Shown here piece by piece: positions 24,253-35,530 of a stretch of 64,000 bases of DNA. The position numbers were made by a program, and so were the translations under genes. How positions within the stretch are numbered: the first letter of the stretch is position 1; each line of letters opens with the position of its first letter. The stretch comes from Saccharum officinarum. Its lineage: Eukaryota > Streptophyta > Magnoliopsida > Poales > Poaceae. The stretch covers positions 82,595,914 to 82,659,913 of the forward strand of contig CM036158.1 of the NCBI GenBank assembly GCA_020631735.1, read 5' to 3'. The notes under the pieces are model-generated. The model saw nothing but the letters and a program-made list of their open reading frames with translations. It searched no databases and was not told where the DNA came from.

Positions 24253-25031
24253 AGAGCTACTAGCCACTGTAACAGAAGGTGACGTAAGATTGTTTCGAGG
24301 TTTCATCATCTGATATACAAAGAAAAATGTAGAAGCCGGCCTCAGACTCTAATTCATATTACATCGGACTGAAACACAGAAACATTAGTCTAGCATTCTA
24401 ATTCATACTACATCCTACTGGAACACTGAACATTAGCAATGTTCATACATACACCGTGCAGGTTAGAGAACAACGCTACTTACTGCAGGCAGAACGCAGA
24501 ACAATAGGCATAATTCAAAGAAATACTGACAGAGTACCTTGTTGCGCCTGAGCCATCCTTTCATATGCAGCATCTCTCATGGCTTTCAGTGACATTGGAG
24601 AAATAGCACATTGATAAAACCTGTGACATGCATAGCAGGTACTTATTAAAGGTCGTAAAAGTTAAGATATACTCTAACAATGCAGCCAGCAATGTGATAA
24701 ACTGCAAAGTAAACTAAGCTCCTAGTTCCAGATGGTACTGAATTACAGATCACTCCTAATGCTGAAGAAGTTACTAAAAAATTGTGATGAGGGGGTCAAT
24801 CGGTCCTCACGGACGACTCATGAGTCCTGTTTTGGGATGGTAACGTTAAACGGAATCAATTCCATCTAGAGAGGCAGAGAGAAAGGAGCAGGCCGCCGGG
24901 AGCAACAAACAAACCTGAAAGCAGAGCCGGTCTCTGAACTTGTCAAATTTTTGCTGTTATTGATGCTGAACAACAGCTTCACCACTTGCTAAATGAGATG
25001 CTAAAAGGCATGCTAAGCTTGATCTCTTAAA
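24253..25031 (-). pseudogene. Captured host-gene exons, family not recognised
   Basis: Three exon-like blocks with correct - strand splice borders lie inside the CACTA element: 25031-24915, 24620-24538 and 24309-24253. They read ...KFDKFRDRLCFQ, then FYQCAISPMSLKAMRDAAYE and more, then MKPRNNLTSPSVTVASSS. The first block has an in-frame stop and no start or end of a protein is present, so this looks like a transduplicated gene fragment. I do not recognise the parent gene. Confidence 0.45.
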
Positions 25032-25354
25032 CTGCAGCTAATAAACCTGTACAGAATTTATCTAAATTAGTCAATAAATCTGAAATTTTACCTATAGCCG
25101 AACTGTACTACTGCTACTGTACTGAACCAAGGCAAGCAAACAGCTAACCTGAAAGGTTTAACACTAAACTGGTAGCTAAAAGTATATGGGTAAAACTATT
25201 ACTAACTACCAGCATGCAACCGAGTGTGCCTGCAAGTGACAATTATCTTCACCATTGCATTCCAAATAAGATAATCGAGTTGCTGAAAGTAACAAAAAAA
25301 GAGCCAAGACTAAAGGTGGAGAAAGCAGATAGCTACAGTTATTGTTGTTAAAGA

Positions 25355-26928
25355 GGGAGGTGGAGATGCGGACGGGGCTTCGTAGGCGTTCCGGCGGCCC
25401 CCTTGTTCCTCTTCCCCCATCCACCTCACATCCCCGACGTTCCGGCGGCGGCGTTCGGCGGCAGACGGCCGGATCCGGCCACCGGCGGACGGATCTGGCG
25501 TCCTCTCACCCCGGCGGCCTGGTTGGGGGGCTGAGCTCGTGGTCCTTCCCCGGCGACTCTCGGCGGCTCCTCCGGCGGCGCGACGCGTCTCCGGCGGTGG
25601 GGTCTGCGACGGCCGGCCGGATCCGGCCCCCTGTGGCCTGGAGCCGGCGTCCCCTGCCACCTGCTCACCACCCCGGTGGGCGGCGTGGGTGGTGGCCATC
25701 CAGGGCGGCGGCTACGCTGCCTCGCGGCGGCGGACGACGTGCTCCGGAATGCGGCCACCACCGCACCCCCCTCTACTGAGGCGACCGACGGCCTAGTGGC
25801 CATGGCAGGGGCCTGGCTGCCTTCCTGGTGGCCCAGGCCGTTGGCTGCACGGGGGGAGCGCCGGCGACCGATGCACCTTCTCCAAGTTCTGCCGGGGATG
25901 GACCCTGGTCCGGGGCCGTGGCGGCCTTTGGCCGGCTCTCCCGTGCGGGGTAGGCGCGGCGCGGCCGGCGTGGGCCTCCTCGGCGGCTGTGGCGGGGCCG
26001 ACCGGGGTGGCGGTGTGGGGGTGTCTGCAGCTTTGGCGCCTGAGCCGCGGCTTCGACCGTTCGTCGTCGCTGCTTCAGTCGCCATGAGTGGCTGGTTTTC
26101 GCGGCAAGAATCTAGGTGAAAACCCTACCCGTTTGTTCCGGGCCGGCGACGGTGGCGCAGGGTGCGTCATCTACCTTCCTGGAGGCGTCGCCGAAGCTTC
26201 TTCGTCTACAGCAAGCTGAGGACGAAAGTCCTACTCGGATGCTTTTCAATATTGGTGGCGTCTGTGGATGTTAATCCCCTTCTTGAAGGCATTGTTGAAG
26301 CACTGTTGCAGCCCATTGCCCACTACCCTGGCTGGTGTCCTACTGCCCGCCGCTCCTCCCACGTGGTCTCTCTGATCGTCGTGCTGCACCTTTTTGGGCT
26401 TCATGTTTCTCCTCACCTTGGTACGTCTAGCTTGGGGTTGTTGTAGCCGTAGTGGTGGTCGTTTCCGGCGGATGCTTTGCCACCGAGGTCGCGTTTCCGG
26501 CAGATGCTTTGCCGCTGAGGTCGCTAACGTTTCCGGCGGATGCTTTGCCGCCGAGGAGTTCTGGCGGATGCTTTGCCGCCGAGGTTGTTGGTATTTTCCG
26601 GTAGATGCTTTGCTATCGAGGTTGCTGGGGTTGATTGGACGGATGCTTTGCCGTCTAGAGTTCTAGCGGATGCTTTGCCGCTGTTATCTTTATGGCTCCT
26701 CTCTCTGCTGGCTACCATGGTGTTGAGTTTATTGTATTAGGTTCAGTTTGCTGGGGTTGTTAGGTGGAGGGCCCCACCCCTCATGTTTTTTCCTTTTCGT
26801 TTGTGTTAAGGACTTTGTAGGTAATTCATGGATTACCTGCGAATCCTTTTGTTTCTTCTATGTGTAGGTCTATTGACTATTCTCTTCTGCTTAATGAAAA
26901 ACGGGCTATATCCCTGATCGCAAAAAAA
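25355..26928 (+). mobile_element. Poly-A non-LTR retroposon (1574 bp), element B
   Basis: The element ends in an A-run and is flanked by the 14-bp direct repeat ATTGTTGTTAAAGA (25341-25354 and 26929-26942), the signature of target-primed reverse transcription. The 5' 750 bp is very GC-rich, and several long frames on both strands there are composition artefacts. The 3' half shares blocks with element A, then carries seven hairpin motifs and a TTAATGAAAAACGGGC tail. No RT or endonuclease is encoded, so it is non-autonomous. Confidence 0.8.
26467..26682 (+). repeat. Array of seven ATGCTTTG-loop hairpins with covarying stems
   Basis: Units start at 26467, 26499, 26535, 26563, 26600, 26638 and 26665, each 18 bases: 5-base arm, loop ATGCTTTG, 5-base arm. 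Stems are GGCGG/CCGCC twice, GACGG/CCGTC, AGCGG/CCGCT and GGTAG/CTATC (one G-U), plus two with one or two mispairs. Both arms change together while the loop stays fixed. Spacings of 32, 36, 28, 37, 38 and 27 do not preserve a reading frame, so the constraint looks structural, not coding. Confidence 0.85.
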
Positions 26929-27410
26929 ATTGTTGTTAAAGAATAGCTAACTGCCAACTCTTATGATATAATTTTAACAATTCAGTAATGCACGCACACA
27001 TATGTACTGTCTGGAATTTAATCAAATCGTTGGCAACATGCAAATAGAATTATACATAAATAACACAAGTGCAAAACTACACACATGAGAGGTGCAGTGT
27101 TAAAGAAACAGGTCAGGTATCCAAACAGGAATGGCTGGTAGATATAACTGTGATGCCGACCTGTGCAAGAGCTCATGTGTGTGTGCCCATATTAGCAAAT
27201 GTGATGCCGACCTATGCAAGAAGCAACACAGTTTACCTCATTAATCAGCCCAACTACTATTACATATCAAATATCATTCAATATTCACTTATCAATTACT
27301 AGACAGATAACAAAGCATTCTCTAAATCCTAGTTCACGGGGGCACCTACTCAAGAGTAAATCGTCAATTGTATGTTCCTGTCACTCATGATCCCTCGGCG
27401 ACCAACACAC

Positions 27411-27474
27411 AAAAGCAACCAGAGAGTAAATGGTCACCTGCACAAAAGCAACCAGAGTAAATGGTCACCTGCAA
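27411..27474. repeat. Short tandem duplication, about 33 bp twice
   Basis: Two adjacent copies of a unit beginning CAAAAGCAACCAGAG and ending AAATGGTCACCTGCA occur. They differ by a 2-bp deletion in the second copy. No function is apparent. Confidence 0.7.
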
Positions 27475-27493
27475 CATTTAGTTAATTTATTGG

Positions 27494-28726
27494 TTTTTCT
27501 GTAAACCTCCTACAGCACATGCAACTACATGTTAAAATTTGGTGCATTTTTTGGGTTTTTTTTGCTATATTTAGTTAATTTATTTTATTTACTTGATTTT
27601 TTTTAGAAAATAAAATTTTGAACTGTAGGTGCCTAGAATAATGGATTTTAGTGATTTAAAAAATAATATTCATGTTATTAAGTGTATTGTGAGGCCGTAT
27701 CTAGGAACGGACCAGAAATTTCGAACATCTTGTTCACGAAACATGACCACGAGCTTGCTGGCGAATTGTTTTAAAATTCTATAAAATGCAAATGAAGTCC
27801 GAAAATCATAAAACTTGTCGAGATATCGTGATATCGTATGTGTAGGTTATGATAAAAATTAAAGAAGGTTTCGTGCATGTTGTCACATACGATGCTTACA
27901 AACTAGGACATCTCCACATATACATATGTTATAAGATACTCCCTCCGTCTCATGATACTAGGCGTAACTGCTTTTTCAGTGAGTCCCAGGATACAAGGCG
28001 TGTGACTCTTTGGATGCATGCAACAGCAAAGCGCGGTAGACTGTTTTGCATGCAGAATTTACTGTGGGTTGTTGGACCTCCTCGTTCAACTCCCATCCGT
28101 TAGATGGGCTCCGTCAAATTTGCATCTGCATGTATGCATGCGCTCGGAGCTTGGCAATTTGGCTAACGGCGCCACGGAGAAACATTTCATGCAATTAATC
28201 GGAGGTGGAACCCAAGGGAAATTTCTAGGAGCGCGCGCTAATTAATATGCTCCTTGGTCTTTGCGATTTCTGAGTTGCGCCTAATATCGGGGAGTATCAC
28301 ATGTGGAGATGTTCTGATTTGTAAGCATCGTACGTGACAACGTGTATGAAACATTCTCAAATTTTTGTCATAGCCTCCACATATGATATCACGACATCTC
28401 GACAAGTTTCATGATTTTCAGATCTCGTTTGCATTTTATATAATTTAAAAACAATTTCACCCGTAAGTTCCTGGTCATGTTTCGTGAACAAGATGTTCGA
28501 TATTTCGGGTGAGTTCCTGGATACGGCCTCACACTACACTCAATAACATGAATATCATTTTTTGAATCATTAAATTCCATTATTCCATGCACCTGCAGTT
28601 CAAATTTGCTTTTTCTGATAAAATTGAACTAAACGAAATAAATTAACTAAATATAGCTAAAGGCCTAAAAAATGGACTAAATTTGAACAAGTAGTTGCAG
28701 GTACTGTAGGAGGGCTGCATAAAAAT
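27494..28726. repeat. Long inverted repeat with arms of about 430 bp
   Basis: The left arm (27494-27936) and right arm (28297-28726) are imperfect reverse complements along their length. Anchors include CTCCTACAG with CTGTAGGAG, GTGAGGCCGTATC with GATACGGCCTCAC, and GACATCTCCACAT with ATGTGGAGATG. Without the 356-bp Stowaway at the centre the loop would be only a few tens of bases, so a transcript would fold into a long duplex. Confidence 0.75.
27939..28294. mobile_element. Stowaway-like element at the centre of the inverted repeat
   Basis: The left end is CTCCCTCCGTCTCATGATAC and the right end read inward is CTCCCCGATATTAGGCG, sharing CTCCC and GATA(C/T)TAGGCG. TA flanks both sides (27937-27938 and 28295-28296). 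No transposase is present. It sits in the loop of the long inverted repeat. Confidence 0.7.
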
Positions 28727-28754
28727 TTTGGGTGCAAAAAGAAAAAAAAACAAA

Positions 28755-29025
28755 ATTCTTTGCCGAGTGCCGAGCCTGGCACTCGGCAAAGAAGGTCTTT
28801 GCCGAGTGTCAATCCCACGACACTCGGCAAAGAAAATGCAAAAAAAAAACCAAAAATCTTTGCCGAGTGCTTAATGGTTGGCACTCGGCAAAGGGTGACC
28901 GCCGTCACCTACGTCCGTCTTTGCCGAGTGCCGGGCTTCGGCAAAGACTTCTTTGCCGAGTGTTTTTCTTTGCTGAGTGCCCGATATTTGACACTCACAA
29001 AGCAAATTGCACTCGGCAAAGACGC
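28755..29025. repeat. Right subterminal TTTGCCGAGTGCC array of the CACTA element
   Basis: About ten copies of TTTGCCGAGTG(C/T) or its complement occur before the right terminus, mostly as palindromic pairs separated by short spacers. They mirror the left array. Confidence 0.9.
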
Positions 29026-29039
29026 TGTATCCAGTAGTG

Positions 29040-30189
29040 GTACCACGTAGTTCCTCAGTTTCTACTGAGAAAATAATTAATAATCAAGCGAAATCCGTAA
29101 TCGTCATGAACTGGCGGCGTTAGGTTCGTGATGAGTCGCCGTCGCCGGGATATCTAGCTTGCGTGCGTACCAAACATACCGGCCGCCTGAGATTGTTTAA
29201 TTGCCTTACCTTATCTATGGGGGTGCCATATACTGTACTCATTCATGCGGCGTCATTGGATTTTGGATAGACGACGACTCGTGGACTCGAAGTCCTGCTC
29301 GTCTAAACTGCACACGCAACACGATGATGGGAGTTACGACGAAGATCACCTGCACAGGCAAGTCAATTTCAAGATAGCTAGACGACAGATATACCAAGCC
29401 AAACCATCAACGGCGAATCGATGGCACTGGCACGTTACAAGTGTATTAGCTCCAATATTTTATTTGATTGCGAAGGTTAGTCTAGCTTATTAATGGTGCT
29501 GACAAGGATGTATTTTCTTTTTTTTCTTTTCTTTTGCGTTAGGAGGATCGATCTAATCATCTGGTCAACAGAGCCGATCGAGTTGTTAACAGTGGGCTAG
29601 ATAGCTATAGCTAGCAGAGGGGGACAAAGCTGGCACCTACTAGCTTTCTTATTATGCTGTCTCGTGGTTTCGAGTAGCTAGGTGCATGCATTGACGGTGC
29701 GTGCGTGCGTACGTGATGATGCAAAGAGCGGAGGGCAGTGCGAGTGCGGCATGCATGACGAAGCATAGCGTCGAGGCGAGGAAGGCGTGGGCGACCCAGG
29801 GAAGAAAAGAGAGCATCACCGATCCTTGGACCGGGACTGGACTAGTGGAGTGGCGGGAAAGAAACGGGCCGGGGGCCTTGATTATGACGACGGATAGCTA
29901 GCGGTAAACACTCAACTGCCAACGTAATTCTCATGCGGGCGCATAAAGGTTCAACAAAGTGCATGCACTCCCCTTGCGTTCACATGCACATCGCAGCATA
30001 TGTATAGTAGGTGTTCACACATCGGTTGTTTTTTATTGCCGAGTACTGTAAAAAGAAGTGATATGGTTAGTATAGGTGCTTTTCTAAAAAAAACTGGATG
30101 ATGATCCTCAGATTAGGTTCCGGTAAGATATTTGGTTGGGAAAGCATGCTCTAAAAGCATAATATTCAAATCTTTATAGTATCAATAAT
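29040..30189. other. Intergenic, no recognisable gene
   Basis: Two + strand frames (29245-29493 and 29701-29901) have no recognisable motif. A T-rich tract at about 29515-29535 differs by one base between the copies. No bounded transposon is visible. Confidence 0.4.
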
Positions 30190-31510
30190 GCTCCACTGCG
30201 AATCACTGTCCCGCATCCAGACACAGGATGCTCCTTTCTGGTTCCATCTTGTGTCTCTCTCTCCTCCGCCCCTCCATTCAAAGCAAAGGAGAGGAATGAT
30301 GTCCAGGACAGAACATGGCCAACGCATGGTCGCCATGCTCCATTCGCGCCCCCACTCATCGCCTCGGGTTCACGCAAGTGTGGGGATCAAGCTGGCACCC
30401 TATCCCTCTCCCATTTCTTCGCCCTCGCTCCTCTCCCTCTCGCTCGGCTCGAGAGTGTAGGCACCGAGCACCATGGCTTCCCGCCCAGCTTTCATGGCCG
30501 CCGCTAGCTCCCGTGCCTCCGAGCACCCTCCTTCGTGCAACCTCCGTCCAAATCGACGACCACATCGGCTTCCTCACCCCCCGCCGCAGCTCGCACACCT
30601 CTTCGCCGGCCTCAACCGCACCGCTGAGCTCCGCACACTGCCGTCGACCTCCGCGCCGCCGGCATCTACGCATCGTCACTGAGCTCTGCCCACGCTGCCG
30701 CCGGCAAGCCGCGTGTTGCCAGCGAGCTCTGCGCCACCGATGAGCTCCGCACTGCGACCTCCGTGGCATCGAGCATCGTGCCGACGTCGAGCTCCACGTC
30801 GACGAGCCTCGATTCGTCCAAGCACCAAAAAGATGTTACGCTAAAAAGTGCATGTTGCAAGCGTATGTTTCAAGTGTTTCAGGTGTTTCATATGCATGTT
30901 GCAAGTGTTTTATGTGGATGTTGCAAAAGTAGATCGGGATGTTGCATGTGTTGTAATGGCTATACACATATGTTGCAAGCATCTGTTCCAAATGTTTCAG
31001 CTATTTCAGACGTATGTTGCACGTGTTTTATATGGGTGTTGCATATGTTTCACACTTATATTGCAAGTATTTCATCCGGATGTTGCATATGTTTCACGCA
31101 TATGTTGCAAGTGTTTCATCTAGATGCTGCATATGATTTGCAATGGCTACTTGCGTGTTTTCCTCGTGTTTTAGGCGTGTATTTCAAATGTTTCAACTGT
31201 TTCGAACGTATGTTGCAAATGTTTCCTCTAGATGTTGCAAAAGTAGATCTAGCATTGCACATGTTGCAGTGGACCTATCTGCAGCAGTCGTCTGCTGCAG
31301 CTGATGGGCCTGCCTGCACGCGCGTGGGTGTGGAGGGGTGCAAGCGGCAGGTGTGGGAAACCGTGCGATCGCGGATCAAGACGGAGCGGTCGCGGGACAC
31401 GGTGCGGCACGGCCCCCACATGAAGCAGGCATAGGCGTGCGGGCGGGCGCAGCAGCATGCCTACGTGAAGCAAGCGTGGACATCTGGACGCTAGCCTTTC
31501 CGTTATAGTA
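30190..31510. repeat. GC-rich repeat-like block with an ATGTTGCA array
   Basis: The block begins CT- and GC-rich (30230-30780), passes into an array of ATGTTGCAAGTGTTTCA-like units (30851-31272), and ends GC-rich near 31500. Long overlapping frames on both strands, including a Cys-rich frame of 223 codons, come from the repeats. It resembles a dispersed grass repeat, but I could not fix terminal repeats or target duplications. Confidence 0.45.
30851..31272 (+). repeat. Degenerate ATGTTGCA(A) array, about 15 units
   Basis: ATGTTGCAA or a one-base variant recurs about 15 times at uneven spacing of about 20-60 bp. The intervening text resembles GTGTTTCATATG or GTTTTATGTGG. The units mutate independently, which suggests an old array. 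Confidence 0.75.
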
Positions 31511-31562
31511 TTGTTCGATGAAAACAAGCTACAATAGCTTCAACTCTTAGTACTATTAATCA

Positions 31563-31653
31563 TATGTGTTTTGTTGTATAGATGAAACAATTAGACACCT
31601 CTTTTTGACTGTACCTATGCTAAATTCCTTTGGCAAATAGTTTACTTGGTTAT
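31563..31653 (+). pseudogene. LINE reverse transcriptase zf-RVT remnant, cut by the gap
   Basis: The frame reads FCCIDETIRHLFFDC followed by AKFLW. This matches the Cys-Cys...His...Cys zinc-binding domain that ends many plant LINE ORF2 proteins. The frame stops at the N run. The same text continues without a break past 57901 in copy 2. Confidence 0.7.
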
Positions 31654-31753
31654 NNNNNNNNNNNNNNNNNNNNNNNNNNNNNNNNNNNNNNNNNNNNNNN
31701 NNNNNNNNNNNNNNNNNNNNNNNNNNNNNNNNNNNNNNNNNNNNNNNNNNNNN
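31654..31753. other. Assembly gap (100 N)
   Basis: Exactly 100 undetermined bases occur, a conventional placeholder for a gap of unknown size. Both borders coincide with the borders of the 26-kb repeat. Confidence 0.99.
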
Positions 31754-34700
31754 TAATGCAGCAAGGTTTCCAACCAACTCAACAATACTATAACATATAT
31801 ATAGAATTAATTGCTTTAAAGATAGGAGGCTTATAATGCTCCAGGGCTTGCCTAGGATCCGACTCAAGTTTAGAGTATGTCAGAAGAACTCGCTTGGCGA
31901 GCATTTCCCTTCGAGATGGATCCACCAACTCCATCTTCGGGTTTGGCTCCACCACACGTCCTTCACGTGGTGCATCTAGCGTACCTAAATGAGATGCAAG
32001 ATGCAAGTGTATGAATACAAAGAAGTGCAATAAACAAGTAATATCATGCAAGCATACCAAAGTTCACCTAAACCCTAGAGCTAATTAACTTAATCCTCAA
32101 AAGACATAACATAGAAGCGGGCAAGCACATTAATCAAGAAACAAGTCTCACAAGATTACAGGGTACCACTCAAGTATCATCAAAGATATGAGTCACATTT
32201 CAATACCCAAGCATGACAAAGTTAATCAAAGTACTAGAACTAGAAATTGCTACCTTCTAGACATCAAACCAACAGTTGAGTAATTTAATCATAACTGGAG
32301 ATCTACAACTCCAAATGACTTGCAAGAAGACATTATGGAAAGCTTATGAAATTATATAAATTTCATTTATAAACATCACAGCATGTTTCCAAAGTTTAAC
32401 ATGTCGAATTTACACAAATACCGAAACTGGTCTAACAAGACAGAGAGCAAGCAATTCTGTAACCTAACTTTAAACAGCTATAGTTTCTAAACCATATGGC
32501 CAAAATGCCACCAAATTTTTAACAGCAGCTAGATCATGAAATTCACAACAACTTTGTTATAGCACACAAGACATGAAAACATCATTTGCATAGGGTAATT
32601 AACAATATCCTCAAATCTGTTCAGAAACCTCATTTGCAAGAAATAATTATTAACTTATGTTGCAAACATATAATTAGACAAAACCAACTTTACCAACATG
32701 TCACACAAGACTAATGAACACCAGAAAACATAGTGCCCAATACTAAATAATTTCTTTTAATACATTTTCTTAATTTATTTAGATAAGTAGGTGGAATTAT
32801 GACCACATCATAAAGATGCTCAATAAATTCTACCAAAATTACAGGGTCTACAAATGCTCTCAAAAGTCTACTATCCAAATTCAAGCCATTTAGACAAGTA
32901 GATCAACCTCTATGAAAAAGACAAATAGCTATTGCAATAAATCATGTAAAAGCAAATTAAACCTAAAACTCAATATTTTCTGTGAACCCAAGGCCATATT
33001 ATGATCAATATGATAGAGAAACATCATACTCAGGTAATGGAACAATATTTTCTATTTTATCATTTATATATTATTTATAAGCTATTTATCAAGCTATAAA
33101 CAAGTTAAATCAATAACTTGAGTATAAAGTAAGCAATGACCATGAAAATTATACCACAGTACATCCCTATCATAACAAACCTACCATAAAAATTTCACAT
33201 CATTTGGAGCATCACAACTCAAGATATAAAATGACAAGTAATAAATGTAATTTTCCTTATTTAACAAGGTCAAATCAAAACCCTAGGAAAACAGTGAACA
33301 ATTAGTGTGTTTAATATTTTTCCTAGCAAGTACATGTCATCAAAAAATTAACAAAACAAGAATCACTATTTTTGGAGTCCTAAAACTCCAGATCTTACTC
33401 TGATTAGGTTTAAAGGCATTTCTAGAGCTCTTATTCAACTTAAATAAACACACTAGAAAACATCTATAAAAATATAGAATTTTATGACTCTACTGCATAG
33501 ATCTCTTCTCAAGGTTTCCAAAAAAGTCCCCATTACTAATTTTGGAGTTTCCTAGCCTGAGATATGAATTTTTGAAGATTTAACATGAATTTGAAATTCA
33601 AAAACCGAATTCTTCTTACCCTACTGAATTCGCTAGGTCTACCCGATAACTCACCCGAGCCTGCTACTACTTAACCTGACACGCGGGGCCTATCGTCCAG
33701 CCGGTCCCACACGTCAGACAGATGGACACAGAGGAGAACAACGATCTTCTTCGACCTCCCGACGCCGGCAGAGGAGGGGGCCGGCCTTCACGGCTCCGGC
33801 GAGGGGCTCCCCGATGGCGGCGACTAAGGGCAGCACGAGCTCCAACGTGCCCTTGAGCAACCGCAGAGCTACATGTCTCGGCCCGCGGTGGTCCCTAGCG
33901 CTGTGGCCACCGGAGTAAGCGGCGGCGACGGCGGCGGCCCGATGTCGGTGGCCTCCGGTGAAGGTCCAGGCGGGGAAGAGGTGCCGCGCGGGCGGCATGG
34001 TGTGGCGAAGGTGGTGCGGTGGTCCATTCAGGCAGAGGAAGGCCGAGAGTAGGTGAACGTTGGTGGCTAGGGAGCTCGGCGGCGGCGCCCATGGCGGAGC
34101 GTGCTTGCGAGCTACTGCAGCGCGAGAGGGTGAGCGAAGAGAGGGCGAGAGCGAGTGAGAGACTGAGAGGGAGCTCAGGCGTTTGCTTTGGATGAGCAAG
34201 GCGAGGCAGGACGCGCGTCAGTGGTGTGGGGCGCGAGCTCGCGCATGGCCGACACGCACTGGGCGCGTGTCACCCGTTGAGGAAATCCGTCGAGCGCGTG
34301 CAGGTGCTGCTGTGGGTAAAATGGACACCAGTTTTGGGCCTCTTACGGGCCGAATTAGCAAACGTGCCTTAAACAAAGTTTAAAGCCCACATGAAGACCT
34401 ACAATTTCTATTTAAGGTGCACTGCAATTAGGGTTATGGATTAGTGGATAATCAGGTCCAAAGTTGACACTGTCATCTTGTTGACAGCGGTTAAGTAAAC
34501 CCAACAATTGATGACCAAAACGGAGTCGAACTTCATCCATCTCTTCACCTGCTCTTCTCCAAAGAATATACTCCAACTTCTATTTTTGGTCAACTCAAGT
34601 TATGTAACAAAATTTGGAGAACGTTGAATGTCAACCGGTATTGGTGCTGGAATTCCTGGACTTGGAATATTTCTAAGTCTGAAACAAACTGCAACAGATT

Positions 34701-35530
34701 CAAACTTTGGGCCATGGTTTGACTTATTTCCATGCTAAATCATGGTATGCTCCAAAAACAAAGTTTGTTGCACATAACTGAAGCTACAACTTTTATTAAA
34801 GGATCATGGACTGGTTCAGCATGGTTATGGAGATAAAGATCACCAAACATGTCAACTTATTACTACTAACTCAGGACTTAGAATATTTTTCTAAGTGCTG
34901 AAAACAACAGCTGAATCCACATTGTGATCTCTATTTGACTAGGTTAGAGGCCAAATAGCTCTTGACCATTAAATAAAGTTTGTTCTACACAAGATGAACT
35001 ACAACTTTTGTTTAAGGTCAAACCTCATAACTGGTACAGAAGTCAAACTTTCACTTTGGTCAAAGTATCAACTCGATAAAGCCGAAACTAGGGTTTTAGG
35101 CCAATCGGGGCAATTTCTTGACATTTGCTCAGCATGAACCCTTCATAACTTTTGTTGTAGAGTTCATCTAGAGTCATTTGGACAAGTTGCAAGGTTTGGC
35201 TGATGATCTACAATTCCATTCACTTAATGATGCAAGTTCCAATAGGAATGGAACTTATCATTTCATGTGACTTTTTGATTCCAAACTCCATGAAACTTTT
35301 CCAGGGCTTCATATAGATAGTTACTGATGTGAGACATGTGAAGATACTTTGATAACAACACCCAAGCATATATCTTAAAAATGACCTATATGCAAAGAAG
35401 GGTGCAGCATCCAAGTTTAGATTAGGGTTTATTTCCATAGGTTTGACTTTGGCATCGTCATCTCTACTAATTTATCATGTTTGAGCTTCAACCCACTACT
35501 TAATTGGTGATCAACACCTGAGGTGTTACA
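31754..35530 (-). mobile_element. Partial LTR, copy 2
   Basis: This corresponds to 5481-9263. Only the 5' part of the - strand LTR (TGTAACACC end at 35530) is present because the gap removes the rest. Confidence 0.7.

Larger units (their letters stand above)
23101..29039. mobile_element. Large CACTA (En/Spm)-type composite with captured and nested DNA
   Basis: The left end is CACTACTGGAATCC and the right end read inward is CACTACTGGATACA. Both are followed by arrays of TTTGCCGAGTGCC and its complement, the subterminal repeats of a widespread grass CACTA family. No transposase is visible. The interior holds spliced-looking host exons (24253-25031), a poly-A retroposon (25355-26928) and a long inverted repeat (27494-28726). 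The 3-bp flanks do not match (CAT left, GTA right), so the ends could belong to two insertions or the duplication may have mutated. Confidence 0.7.

Noticed and set aside
25342..26119. Several long frames on both strands, up to 219 codons
   Set aside because: They overlap on both strands in very GC-rich retroposon DNA, match no family and are altered by small indels between the copies.
30763..31434. 223-codon Cys-rich frame resembling a secreted Cys-rich protein
   Set aside because: It is produced by the ATGTTGCA repeats, has no consistent spacing of cysteines, and a one-base indel in copy 2 changes its end.
31440..31510. Helitron 3' end (CTAG after a small AGCGT/ACGCT hairpin near 31470-31492)
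   Set aside because: The hairpin overlaps the CTAG, the stem is only five bases, and no 5' TC end could be paired with it.
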